This document shows positions 12,208 to 23,275 of a stretch of DNA of 64,000 bases, piece after piece (positions within the stretch are counted from its first letter, which is position 1; every line of letters starts with the position of its first letter). The stretch covers positions 185,689,729 to 185,753,728 of the forward strand of contig OW386287.2 in NCBI GenBank assembly GCA_936432065.2, in the 5' to 3' direction. Under the pieces are notes generated by a model. The model searched no databases. It saw only the letters and a program-made list of their open reading frames with translations, and was not told the origin of the DNA. Made by a program: the position numbers and the translations under genes. The stretch is from Rutpela maculata. Lineage: Eukaryota > Arthropoda > Insecta > Coleoptera > Cerambycidae.

Positions 12208-13072
12208 ATAATAGTTCCTAGTTCGACAAATATTATGATAAATCAACATTTGAAATTACATTTGAGGACATTTTAATGAATACCCAACTATTTCTAAACA
12301 TTTTCATATTTCCTTTGAATCACGTCGTAATCAATGAACCCTCTCGATATCCGTATGACAAAAATGCCGAGGGGTATAAAAAGTACATTTGAACATATTT
12401 TTCAATACAAACAAAGGCAGCTGGAGAATAAATTGCGGTTTTGCTTTGGTGCAGCAACAGTAAATGGCTCGGTAAATGATACCCCTTGTACAATACATTC
12501 TGTGAGGGGACGCACGATATCCCGACTACGCAGAAAAGGCTTACAATGGTCAAACAGCATATGCACTGTGCAGCTTGTATAAGTTGATATTCAGTACAAG
12601 CTGCAAATTTTTACCAATTATATTTAAAGATATAAAACATATTCAGTTCGTTATACACATTTGCAGTGTGCGCGAGTGTTCGTGTGTCAATATTATGGGT
12701 TAATGTTTTAAATGGTAATTGAATCCTTTCTAAAATGCTACCATGCATTGCGCGTTGCTGTGATACAGAGTGTTAAACGTGACTGAACTGCCACATAATT
12801 TTTCAGATGTCTTTCTATTCCTAACTGTATGCAATTTTCATGTTAATTAGTTTTAGTGCTAGGTGTTTCAAATATAGCTTTAGTGAAAACTTAATTATAC
12901 CGAATTTTCCAGACCATTGCGCACGACTATGTTTTTCATATATTGGATGATCAAAGAAAATGTATGAACTGACTTCTATCTTTAATAAAGTGAGTTCAAA
13001 CCTTTTTCTTTTACTCATCAAAAATGTGAAACTCAATCTAACGCAACCTGGATGTGATAGGATTTCAGCAGG
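12208..13072. other. no gene seen
   Basis: Overlapping open frames on both strands at 12320-12582 and 12821-13036 lack domains or consistent codon bias. No repeat partner was identified within the window. Confidence 0.35.
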
Positions 13073-13604
13073 AGATCACAGGCACACAAAACAAAAAAAA
13101 AAGGTCATGTACATTTTACCGACTATCATCTATGTACTTTGGGGCACTGAAACTGAATTCGAAGTCAGAATTGTTACATGTCGTCAATATTTTCATGTAA
13201 GCTCCAAAAACAGCTTAGAACAAGCCTGTAACCGGGTAAAAAGTAAATTGAAAGATTAAACGAGTTGACCCAGGTTTTTATACGTATTTTGGGGCGCTGA
13301 AACCAAATCCGAGGTCAGAATGTTCTTGTCATGTCAGGATTTTGACATAACCTCAGAGAAATCTCAAAAAACACCTCAAAAATGGTCAAAAATGCATTTA
13401 AAAGTAGATTTAAAAACCTATAAAAACATTGCTCAACTCGTTTAATCCCTCAATTTATAATCCCTGGGAGTGGCAGAAATGCTTACCTAAATTCTGACCT
13501 AGGATTTGGTTTCAGTGCCCCAAAATACATATAGATATGGTAGTCGGTAAAAAAGTGCATGAGCTTTTTTTTATTTTTTGTGCCTGTGTTATCAAAGAAA
13601 CAAA
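13073..13604. repeat. small inverted-repeat element
   Basis: Arms of about 130 bp: 'cacaggcacacaaaac' at the left matches the reverse complement of 'gtgcctgtgttat' at the right, followed by 'taccgactatca', 'ttttggggcactgaaac' and 'ggtcagaat'. The block 'ttttggggcgctgaaaccaaatccgag' occurs again as a direct internal copy near 13290. No coding capacity and no target duplication seen. Confidence 0.65.
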
Positions 13605-14671
13605 ACGCCACCTATTTCTCTGATTTGTTTTTTGTCACACGTGTTTCTTTATGTATGTATAAAACGAACTCGCGACTCTTGTGAAAGAAAGGTACCTACC
13701 ATTCGAATAACTTTTTCATTTGCTAGTTAAAAATATTGTTTGTTTCGGGTAATTTTAGTAGGTACCGTTTTAGTACTGTGAAGATACAAAATTTGTATTC
13801 GTTCCCATGTACGTCACCAATTCTTAGTATCTCCACTAATATAATGAGTTTAAAATAAACTAAAAATGTTGTTCAGATTTAATGGCGGTAATAATCTACC
13901 TTCAACTGCACTAAATGAGATTTTTTTTATTGCGTAATTATGTAAATGGTAACTTTTTATAGGTTTCTAGTTTATATTTTGACTGTTAAAACTCTTAAAT
14001 ACAGTAACATTATTAAATAAAAATAATCCTTGTACAAAATTAAATCAGACCTCTCTCAAATTGTGTATTATTATAAATGCACGTTCCATTTACCGTAAAA
14101 ATTTGACGTGGGTAATTAGTGGGTACATATGTTACATGTAAATTATATGGGTAGTAAAATATTTTTAGGTCAGCTTTAATTAGACTTTGGTTTTCAACTA
14201 GTTACTAACAGAACTATTACCTGTGATTATCATTACTAATGAAGTAATAAGGATATCTTACATCAGTATTCGCATCGCATCATTACTTCTAAGATGTTAT
14301 CTAACAATTATATTTTTATGGGGATCAACCGCCCATTAATAAAGTATAGTCAGATTTCTAATTGTGGAAACAAATAATAGGTAAGACGAAAGATATTAGA
14401 AATGCATTGATTTATTGTTTTTTGAAGATATATGTTATGTAAGTTGAGGATATATAAAAAATGTAAAACAAATTATTCAGTCGATAATTAAATTTAATAT
14501 CAAATAGCCAAGTCATTTTAGGTTTTGACCCAGAAAAAAATATTGTAAATGTGCAAATGGGGTGTAACAGAGCTTTGGTGAGCTGTGCGCCCAACAGATA
14601 TCCGCTACAGATGCAACATGGGAATATTTTATTTCAGATAATCAGATCTTTTATTGGATGATTTGTATTAT
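13605..14671. other. no gene seen
   Basis: AT-rich sequence without supported coding, RNA or transposon features. The minus frame at 14412-14594 is low-complexity hydrophobic/AT-driven. Confidence 0.4.
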
Positions 14672-16089
14672 TAGTCCAGTCAACGGTGCTAATGAATGGA
14701 TGAAACCTTGTGCAATGTGTTTGTAATGATGTTAATAAAAAAGTTGAAAAAAGATTAGAGTACGAAATGATCGGAAGGGGTAGAAAACACCCCTTTTATG
14801 ACAGATTCCGTAATTTATAGAATTAGGTGAAAAATGAAAAAAATATATTCACCTTTTTTTTTTGCCCAAAATAAGATGTTTTTATTCCTGTGAATTTTTT
14901 CGAGAAATGCATATTTTTCGAGATATGACCACTTGAAAAGTCCTAAAGCGGAGGAGGGGAAATGTAAAAGTTGAAAAAAAATCTGAAAAAATTCAGCTGA
15001 AAAACCTGAAAGGTTTTTTTTAAATTGTAGCGCTTTAAAAATATGTAATTTAAACTTTTGAAACAAACCAGATGTATGCATTGAGGCCTTTTAAATATTT
15101 TTTGTCACTTGGAATTTTTTTGTAACTTGCTAATTTTCTGAGTTACAGGCAGTTCTTCCCGATAAACAATATGCTATATAAACATTTTTTTGTATCAATT
15201 TAAATAATTTTTGTATGTAAATAGAAAAAATAAAATAAGTGTTACACTTGTAACTATATAAACCTTTGAATCAGTTCTCCCACTTTTATTATTAACAAAT
15301 AAAAATTGTGACAAAAAAAAATTTCCGGAAAATTTTTACACATTTTCAATTTAAAAATTATAGTGAACCTTTAAAAATGGTATAACTGTATAGGTTTCAT
15401 ATTTTTTTATAATAATATATATAAATCACGCTCATTTTTCGAACTGTCAAGTATTTTTTAATGTGCAAAAAATGTAGTACATTATTTATCGTGAAAAACT
15501 GCCTGTAACTCGGAAAATTAGCAAGTTACAAAAAAATTTAAAGAGACAAAAAATGTTCAGAAGGCCTCAATGCACACGACTGAATTTTATCAAATTTTTA
15601 AATTACATATTTTTAAAGCACTACAATTTCAAAGAAAGTTTTCCGGGAAAAATCGATGAAAACGCACTTTACAGAAGAGTGGCAAATAAAAAAAGTCTTG
15701 TATGCCGATGATGCATTCACCTGAATTTTTTCAGATTTCTTTTACAACTTTTACATTTCCCCACCCCCACCCTCACTTTTAGGAATTTTCGAGTGACCAT
15801 GTCTCGAAAAATATTCATCTTTCGAGAGAATTCAGAGTAAAAACATCTTATTTTGGGCAAAAAAGGTAAGATATTGTTTTTGTTTTTTTTTTCATTTTTG
15901 ACCTAATTCTGTAAGTTACGGAACCCGTGATAAAAGGGTGTTTTCTACCTCTTCCGATCATTTCCTACTCTAATATTTTTTCAACTTTTTTAATAACGTC
16001 ATTACAAACACATTGCACAAGGTTTCATCAAAATCCATTCATTGGCGCTTAAAGATTTTGGTCATTTTAGAGCTTCGTTGACTGGACTA
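14672..16089. mobile_element. foldback TIR element, TSD TAT
   Basis: Left terminus TAGTCCAGTCAACGGTGC; right terminus reverse-complemented TAGTCCAGTCAACGAAGC. TAT flanks both sides (14669-14671 and 16090-16092). The two halves are imperfect reverse complements over most of their length. Matched blocks are the 'aatgatcggaagggg'-type block, 'caaaataagatgttttta' and 'gaaaattagcaagttac'. A short unmatched centre lies near 15200-15470. No protein remnant was found, so this is a non-autonomous member of the family. Confidence 0.85.
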
Positions 16090-16368
16090 TATTGTCTATT
16101 TCTTGTTCTACGACTGTAGTACTATCTGTAAAATTCGAGAAATCGAATGAGTTTAAATCTACCATCGCTGTTTCCGTTTTACATTTTTTGTAAAAATGTA
16201 CTGGGGACATTCGTGAGGACTTATGATTGATAATTTTAATATTCGTTACTAAACCACCAACTTGTTTTTCTTTCCATTATTGTATCCATTATTTCTGCAA
16301 TGACAATACTTTTTAAGAAATGTATTTTCTGATTTTCTTCGGCATTTAAAGCTTTCTAGTCAGCACCA
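16090..16368. other. no gene seen
   Basis: Short AT-rich spacer between two transposons; nothing identified. Confidence 0.4.
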
Positions 16369-17623
16369 TATTAATGTTGATATTTTTTATCGCTTTTACT
16401 GTACAACTCTATTTTTTGTTATGGAATTTGAAATAACATATTTTTTCACATACAACATGGTAAGTATAGATGTAGGTTGCATGAGAAATTTTTTAAGAAA
16501 AACTATCTTAAAATTTAAAAATACTAACTTTATTAGAAATGAAGAAATTTCAAAATCAACTAAATGAAATGTTCGAATAACTAACCGGTGCGGAGGTATT
16601 ATATTATTTGCGTTGTCTTGAAGACACCCTTATCACCGCACGGTGACGGAAGTTCTATGGTTTCTAAGATATTCAACACTTAAGCTAAATACTTCATCCT
16701 ATAAATCTTTCGGATTTCGTATTTATAAACTTAAATATCTTCGAAGATATTAATCCTACGTAAATATTAAAGTAAAACAAATTCATTCTTAGTGCATAAG
16801 CTTTATTTTTCATATCTATCTTTTTTTCGCTTAAACTAATATTTGCTAGATATCTACTAAGAGAAAAAAAAAATACGTTTTTTCGAAAATCTGTTTACAG
16901 TTTAAAATGCAATTTCTTTCTGAAGTAAGTGCTGTAAATGGACGCAAAATTTTAAGCTTCTAGGTTATACTATATGTTATCGAAAAACAGTTTATGAGAA
17001 TACATTTTTTTAATTACTGACTACCTACATTAACAAAATGGTGGCGTTTTTATTAAAAAAATGTGAGAAGGCACATTGTTTCTGTCTTAAATTCTTTGTT
17101 TTTTTATGTTAGAGAAATAGACAAAAAATCATTTGAAAACCTAATAGTTTTTCATTTTCGACGTGCCATAATTTCTAGATTCTTCGTATTATAAACATTC
17201 GGACGCCATCTTCATACTTCCATATCAATTTTACAGAAATTAGAAAAGTTCGAAATTTTTCTCCATCTTAGTAGCTTTCTTATTTGTCTGTAGCATTTTT
17301 CGCTCAATGTATTACTTTTCGAGTTATTTGACAAAAATCGTCTTGAAATACCTCCGTTTTCAAAGCAATGGCCCAATTTTCAAGTCGTTATAACTTAAAG
17401 ATGATCAATTTAAATGAAAAGTCAAATAAGGCATTTGATTCTCTTTCAGCTCCAATATTTTTGTTTTTTTTTTTTTAAGTGCCACCCCCTGAAAGTGGTG
17501 GCGTCCTTCCTATAAATTAGTCCCAGCTGGAATGTTTCTTATGTAAAAAAATTCGCTCTTTCAAATTCCGTAACAAAAAATAGGATTGTATAGTAAAAGC
17601 GATAAAATATCTCAACATTAATA
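16369..17623. mobile_element. TIR element, family R2 copy 1
   Basis: Left end TATTAATGTTGATATTTT then ATCGCTTTTACTGTACAA and CTATTTTTTGTTA. The right end, reverse-complemented, repeats the same order with few changes, giving TIRs of about 50 bp. Internal landmarks such as 'cagctccaatatttttg' and 'gccaccccctgaaagtgg' recur in opposite orientation in 21285-22340. Different termini and no 3-bp duplication (flanks CCA/GGG) set it apart from the TAGTCC family. Confidence 0.7.
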
Positions 17624-17950
17624 GGGTTGCCATTTCAAAAATATATTGACGATGTACGTCATAGCTTTGTAAAAGCTTTAAAAAAAAAAATTCAAATAAT
17701 TCAAAAGGTGATGTTCATTGTAAACCTGTTGTTCGGGCGATTTTCCCAAAAAAAATGTCTACACTTTATCGAATTTATCCAACACTTTTCGAAAACACTC
17801 TTTGTATATACAAAAGTTAAAAACCGAAAAGTTGCAAGGTTATTTATTTTTAATTGACTTCAAAAAAGTTACGAAAGAAAGTTCTCCCTTTTTCATTTGT
17901 AATTTTTTAAACATATGTATGTGCATAATCATTACTCTGAATTGTCTTAA
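17624..17950. other. no gene seen
   Basis: Overlapping small open frames (17627-18038) run across the boundary of the next transposon and have AT-driven composition. No domain recognised. Confidence 0.4.
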
Positions 17951-18822
17951 TAATCTAGTCAACGAAAGAGTTGTAGAGAACGTGGAGAAGGGGAGAATTT
18001 TCCCCTTCAGGAATGTGTTGAGGGCAGTTAGGAGGTAAATATACTAAAAGTCAGTCCCCACTCCTAGCCCCGCCGCTTCAAGGGGGGGGGGGGGGTGTAA
18101 AGGTACCTTTTTTTGATTTTTCGCTTATAACTCGGAAACGATGCATCTTACGGAAAAAGGTAATCTATGCAAAATTAAACATAATTACATTTTTTACAAG
18201 AATGTCTATATTAATTGTCTTCCTATGTGTTATAGTTTATGAGATATTCGCCAGCCAAAATAGATAATTGATAAATAACTTAATTAGGAACCTTGAATAT
18301 TTCTATCAAAGCGGTTTCCCGTGGTCTCTGCTAATAAATCACAGTCACAAAACAATCTTTATTTTACAATACTCGACGTATTTACTAACGTAGTATTTTA
18401 TCGAAATCTATACATTTTCTTAAATATACAATGTGACTCACTCAAATTTTACTCAAGTATAAAACAAATTAGGATCTATTTATGACCAGAAAAACATTCG
18501 CCTGCTACAAAGGCAAAGCCAGGAAGGAAGAAAATGAATATAGACATTCTTGTAGGAAATTTAATTATATTAATAATTTAATTAATATAATTTTGCATAG
18601 ATTACTTTTTCCGTACGACGCATCGTTTCCGAGCTATAAGCAAAGAATCGAAAAAAGGAACCTTTCCACCCAACCTCCCCCCCCCCTGAAGCGGCGGGGC
18701 TAGGTGCGGGGACTTTTAGTATGTTTACCTCCTAACTACCCCCAACACATTCCTGCAGAGGGAAATTCTCCCCTCCTCCATGTTCTCTACTATCTCCTTT
18801 TGGGCATTCATTGATTGGACTA
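17951..18822. mobile_element. foldback TIR element with G-tracts, TSD TAA
   Basis: Left terminus TAATCTAGTCAACGAAAG; right terminus reverse-complemented TAGTCCAATCAATGAATG. TAA flanks both sides (17948-17950 and 18823-18825). Arms of about 250 bp share 'aggaatgtgttg', 'taggaggtaaatatact', 'agccccgccgcttcaagg' and 'cgatgcatcttacgg'. The left arm carries a run of about 14 G at 18081-18094 and the right arm a matching C run near 18678. No coding remnant. Confidence 0.85.
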
Positions 18823-18829
18823 TAAGTGA

Positions 18830-19290
18830 TTTCTGTGAAATTTCTATGAAATCTTCTTAAAATGTAAGGTATAGGTCGCGGTGCTTCCATATTCAATTCA
18901 TGAAGCTCTGTCTACACAAGGTGAGCAAAAATTGGAAACAATTTTTTTTTTTTTGAAAATTTTGCGATATTTGGCGAAGGCGCCGCGAAAATTTCGTCGG
19001 AACTGCATTTAAATTGATATCTAGCTAGTGGGGTATTTTAGGAGTAGCCAATACTGAATCTGATCTCAAAAATTAGGAATTCAAAACGGTTAATTCAATA
19101 CGGTTGCCAGAATGCAAATTGCAGATTTACCTGAAATTTGGTATATAGATTTCAGGTTTCTCTAGCGACTAACCTGGCGTTAAAGCTCAAAAACTCAAAA
19201 TGATATGTTAGTTTTCTGTATAGAAGCCAACTAAAGAGGTCACTAAAATGGGTGAAAAAAAAATTTTTGAAAAATAATGAACCGCCTTCA
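18830..19290 (+). repeat. dispersed repeat R1, copy 2
   Basis: Same orientation and same order of blocks as 5441-5960 ('aaggtgagcaaaaattgg', 'ggcgaaggcgccgcg', 'tattttaggagtagcc', 'cagatttacctgaaatttgg', 'gggtgaaaaaa'). It begins immediately to the right of the foldback at 17951-18822. Weak similarity upstream of that foldback to the start of copy 1 suggests, but does not prove, that the foldback inserted into this copy. Confidence 0.65.
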
Positions 19291-19460
19291 AAAAAATCAC
19301 TGAAATAAAATTTCATCATCTGAAATAACGAATTCAAACGTATTTTCAACCGACTTCGATATCAATATGAAGTAATAAGGTGCAAATAACTGGGCGACGC
19401 GTGACGGTGAAATTATATTTCACAATTTTTAGCGATCTTTTTGAAGGTGGTTCAATTTAA
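19274..19460. repeat. small inverted repeat
   Basis: 'aatgaaccgccttcaaaaa' near 19276 pairs with 'tttttgaaggtggttcaatt' near 19440, giving an inverted pair around a 'caaccgacttcgatatcaa' core. It is probably a small non-autonomous element or its two ends. Confidence 0.45.
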
Positions 19461-20843
19461 TTTTTTTTTTATATTGTATCACATTACATAACGCGACATG
19501 TGCCTCGCCATTCCGTCCATATTTCACAAGCACCTCTAGTTATGATACAATGAAATAGGATCATGGTACCTAGTATACCTTGGAAGTTTCTAGTAAAAAT
19601 ATGATTTTCCAGAAAACCCCTTAATTCCTGCTAGAATTGTTTCCATAGCTTATTCTTAAAGTCACTACGTAAAACCTCAAAATACTATTAAATTTCTGTT
19701 AATTGCCAATATAATTAATCGAACGCGCATTGCTTAAATACCTGATACAATTTGTATATATATGTTACATGTTTTAATATACCTTGAAACTTTCTTAATT
19801 GATTCTCGATATGTCACAAGTTCGCAGAATATTTCCAACATTCTCGCCATCTTGCTTAACAACAACAATCATCCTCATACCTTTCGATTCGTTTCGATTT
19901 CCCCGGATTTTGTGGTAAATTCCTATCAACATCGCTTACATTTCTGAAATTCTTTCAATCTCCACAATAAATTTAAATGTCTTGAACTTTCCTTACTATT
20001 TTCTTCGCAGAAACGAAAAAACCCTAAATATCGCCCGTAGAGAAAAATGTTCATATCATTGCGTTAGTCATCTACTTCAGAATTTCTTTTAAATTGTGAT
20101 AACTTTGATAACTTCGGAAGGAGGAAAAGTCCGATCTTATTGAAATTTGAACAGTAAGTTAGTGTTAGCTAGAGGAGGAATCCTATCATTTTTGAAATAA
20201 CCAATTAGTAAATATCGATAATGTTTTAGAAAAACAAAAATACTGCATGGCATATTGCAGAGCGTTTCACCAACCAAGGTGGAATCATCAGGAAATGATT
20301 GAATGTTAAAATATAACAATTGTACCTAAAAAGTTACAAAGTGTGTATAATATAGCATGTTCAACAATTAAATGTAAACTTTGATAAACCGGGAAAAGTG
20401 AAGTATTTATATCCAGTTTCTCTCTAAATTCCTCTTAAGTGTACGCTAAATATCACTGCGTTTATTGCTTGCAATTTTATACTGAATTTTTGTTCCTAAA
20501 CACTCAGAAACCTTACAAACATATTATTTCTAACCTATTTTCAATATTGCCATTTATAGAAGGAAGTACCAGAATAAACTAGTTTCGATAACGCAAAATC
20601 AATTCTTAATTAACTGATACGTTTCTAATTAAAGTAACAACGACGAGAACACTAAATTTATCCGCTGCACGATTAAACCCACGATTAAATCAATACGTTT
20701 CTCACTCCATCGCAAAGGAGAGTACAATACGTTTAGTGTCTAAAACGGTAAATACCTACAGTCTTCATGTTTTTCATCATTGTCTTCTAAATTCATATGT
20801 TACATACATCTACAATTTCCAGATGTATATTGGAGTCTACAGG
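19461..20843. other. no gene seen
   Basis: AT-rich sequence with short frames lacking motifs; no repeat partner identified in the window. Confidence 0.4.
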
Positions 20844-20962
20844 CGATCCAACTTGCTGAAGCCAACCTTGTCAGTACGCTTTGAACATTGCTGGAATTCC
20901 AGCTCAGTTTTACAAATGAGTTCAAAACATACCGACAATGTTGGCTCCAGCAAGTTGGATCG
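20844..20962. other. long hairpin, miRNA-precursor-like or tiny MITE
   Basis: Arms of about 43 nt (20844-20886 and 20920-20962) are reverse complements with about five differences, around a 33-nt loop. The loop itself contains the 14-bp palindrome GCTGGAATTCCAGC (20890-20903). Size and imperfect pairing are compatible with a microRNA precursor on either strand. An inverted-repeat MITE remnant is equally possible, given the surroundings. No expression evidence can be had from sequence. Confidence 0.5.
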
Positions 20963-21284
20963 TCTTTCATAAGTTCAGCTTTTTTTTCCATCAATCGTCA
21001 AATATAACATCTGATCTCAACGGAAAATATAGGGGCTATTGTTACAAATTGCACAAACAACTGTTGCCTATAGGACCCTAATTATATGTGCTTCTTGTAA
21101 TATAGTATAAGAACTACAGATTAAGGTCATAATGTCATATGAATTAGATTTAGTTCATTTGTTGGCAATTTTATAGTAAATGCATCACAGAGGAGTTTCT
21201 ATATTAGCCGGGGCTTGCTAGTTTATAGAGTGGCACCTAAACAAATAGGATATATTGAAGCGGAAGTAGAATCAAATTTTGAGA
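20963..21284. other. no gene seen
   Basis: Short AT-rich stretch between the hairpin and the next repeat; nothing identified. Confidence 0.4.
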
Positions 21285-22340
21285 TTTTTATCGCTTTTAC
21301 TATGCAATCCTATTTTTTGTTACGGTATTTGAGTGAGTGAATTTTTTTACGTACAATACGGTAAATTTCGATGTAGGTTGCATGAGCAAATTTTTAAGAA
21401 AAGCTATTAGCCGAGTCGATGAAGGTTTTAAAAGGAACTGATTTTGATGATTTTTTTTTTAAGGTTTGTTATATTTAATTATTCAAAATCAGAAACATTC
21501 CAGTTGAGGCTAATTTATAGGGAGTAGATGCCACCCCTTTTGGGGTGGCACCTAAAAAAAAAACAAAAATATTGGAGCTGAAAGAAAATCAAATTTTAAG
21601 AAGAAAAGACCTTATGCAACTTTTGTATAAATCGATAGTCTTTAAATTATAACAATTTGAAAATTGCGATTTTAGCTTTAAAAAAAGGTTTTCGTCAAAT
21701 AACTCGAAAAGTGTTATATTTAGCAAAAAAAATGCTAGAGACAGATAAGAAAGCTACTAACCTGAGGATCAATTTCGCTTTTTCCCAATTTCTGTAGAAT
21801 AATGGTCTTAGAGATCTGGAAGTATATAGATGGCATCCGAACGTTTATAAGGCGAAATATTTAGTTTACATGTTAAATATCTCAGAAACTATGGCTTACA
21901 CAACAAAAAAGACAAATATTAATTAAGTCATTTTTTACTATTTCTATAGCATGAAAAACAAATAAAATATGATATCTGTAAAAATAAAGTGCTGCTTCTT
22001 TCTTAATAGAAACGTATTTATTTTGTTTCTGTAGGTAGTCAATAATTAAAAAAATATAATTCCCAAATACTGTTTTTCGATAACATATGGCATAACCTAG
22101 ACTCTCAAATTTTTTCGTACGTTTAGAGCACTTGCTTTAGAAAAAAAATTCATTTTAAATTAAGAATCCGAGCGTTTACAAGATTAAGTATTTAGTTTAA
22201 TAGTCGAATATCTTAGAAACTATGACACTTGCGTTAAATGTTTTCACATTTTTGTTAATAAAAAAGTCCCCATTTTGTTACTGTAATTATCCAGTAATTA
22301 AAAAAAATTCTCAAAAATACTATTCTTAATTAATATATAG
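21285..22340 (-). repeat. TIR element family R2, copy 2 (one end lost)
   Basis: Begins with the R2 terminal words 'ttatcgcttttactatgcaa' and continues as the reverse-oriented equivalent of 16369-17623. Shared blocks are 'aacattccagttgaggc', 'gccaccccttttggggtgg', 'aatattggagctgaaag', 'aaataactcgaaaagtg', 'gtaggtagtcaataatt' and 'tgtttttcgataacatatg'. A second terminal inverted repeat was not found, so this copy is probably truncated or rearranged at its right side. Confidence 0.6.
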
Positions 22341-23275
22341 CATCACCTAGATGCTCAATTTTGTCGGTTTAAAAAAATTCTATCCGCCATATTGGAACCG
22401 CCATTTGGAATTTTTTAATCTTGACTTCAGATTCGTAAGCAGCCATCCCAAAAACATTTTCCTACTTTTCAAAAATACGTCAGCAATAATTGTTCAAATA
22501 TTTAATATCTAAATTTTGGGATGGTTTTAACGCCTTGGGGGTAAGAACAAGTGTCGAAACATATAGAAACTGAAGGCGATAATACCTTTTATTACAACAA
22601 TTCCCTATAAAAAAAATTATCATTACATGATATGAGATTATTCCCAAATTTTACAATTTTTTACTACTAGATACTGTACTAATGTATTTTCAATTGAAAT
22701 TAAAATTCCCACGACATCTTTCAAGAATACCATGTAGTACATTTTCCAAAGAATAAAATTGATGAAATCCTGAATTAATTAGCTTAGCAAATTATTTTTT
22801 CTTTTTCAAATAGTATTTAGGATATATAATGAGATGAAAAAGTTTACCGAGGTGAAGTACCGGCTTCGGTTTGAAATCGTGCAAAAATGGGGTATAAATA
22901 TGAACCAAACGGCATTTTTCGTAAATAGCTCTTAAAATAAATTATTTTGGAAAAAAATTGAAAGGATCGTTAAAAATAATGCTAAAATTGTATATTCTTT
23001 TATTTCGTATACAATTAAAAACTCCCAGGCAAAATATTTTGGAATATAATGGATAGAGTGTATATGGCTTCAGTTTTGAACATAAATCTTTTTTAATGTG
23101 TCAAGATGTAGATAGCGCAGTCCTACAAAGAAATGTTCCTGTAACAAGAGGTTTGGAATGCAATATAACTTTTATTGGGTCTTTTTGGCCTAAAATATTC
23201 GACTTGAAAACAAATTTTAACAATCAATAAAATCTTGAATGTAACATGAAATCAAACAGTTTATCACTATGTAGA
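22341..23275. other. no gene seen
   Basis: AT-rich sequence; nothing identified except possible faint continuation of the R2 repeat near 22340-22420. Confidence 0.35.

Noticed and set aside
16369..17623. Member of the 3-bp-duplication family
   Set aside because: Termini begin TATTAATG and flanking triplets (CCA/GGG) do not match.
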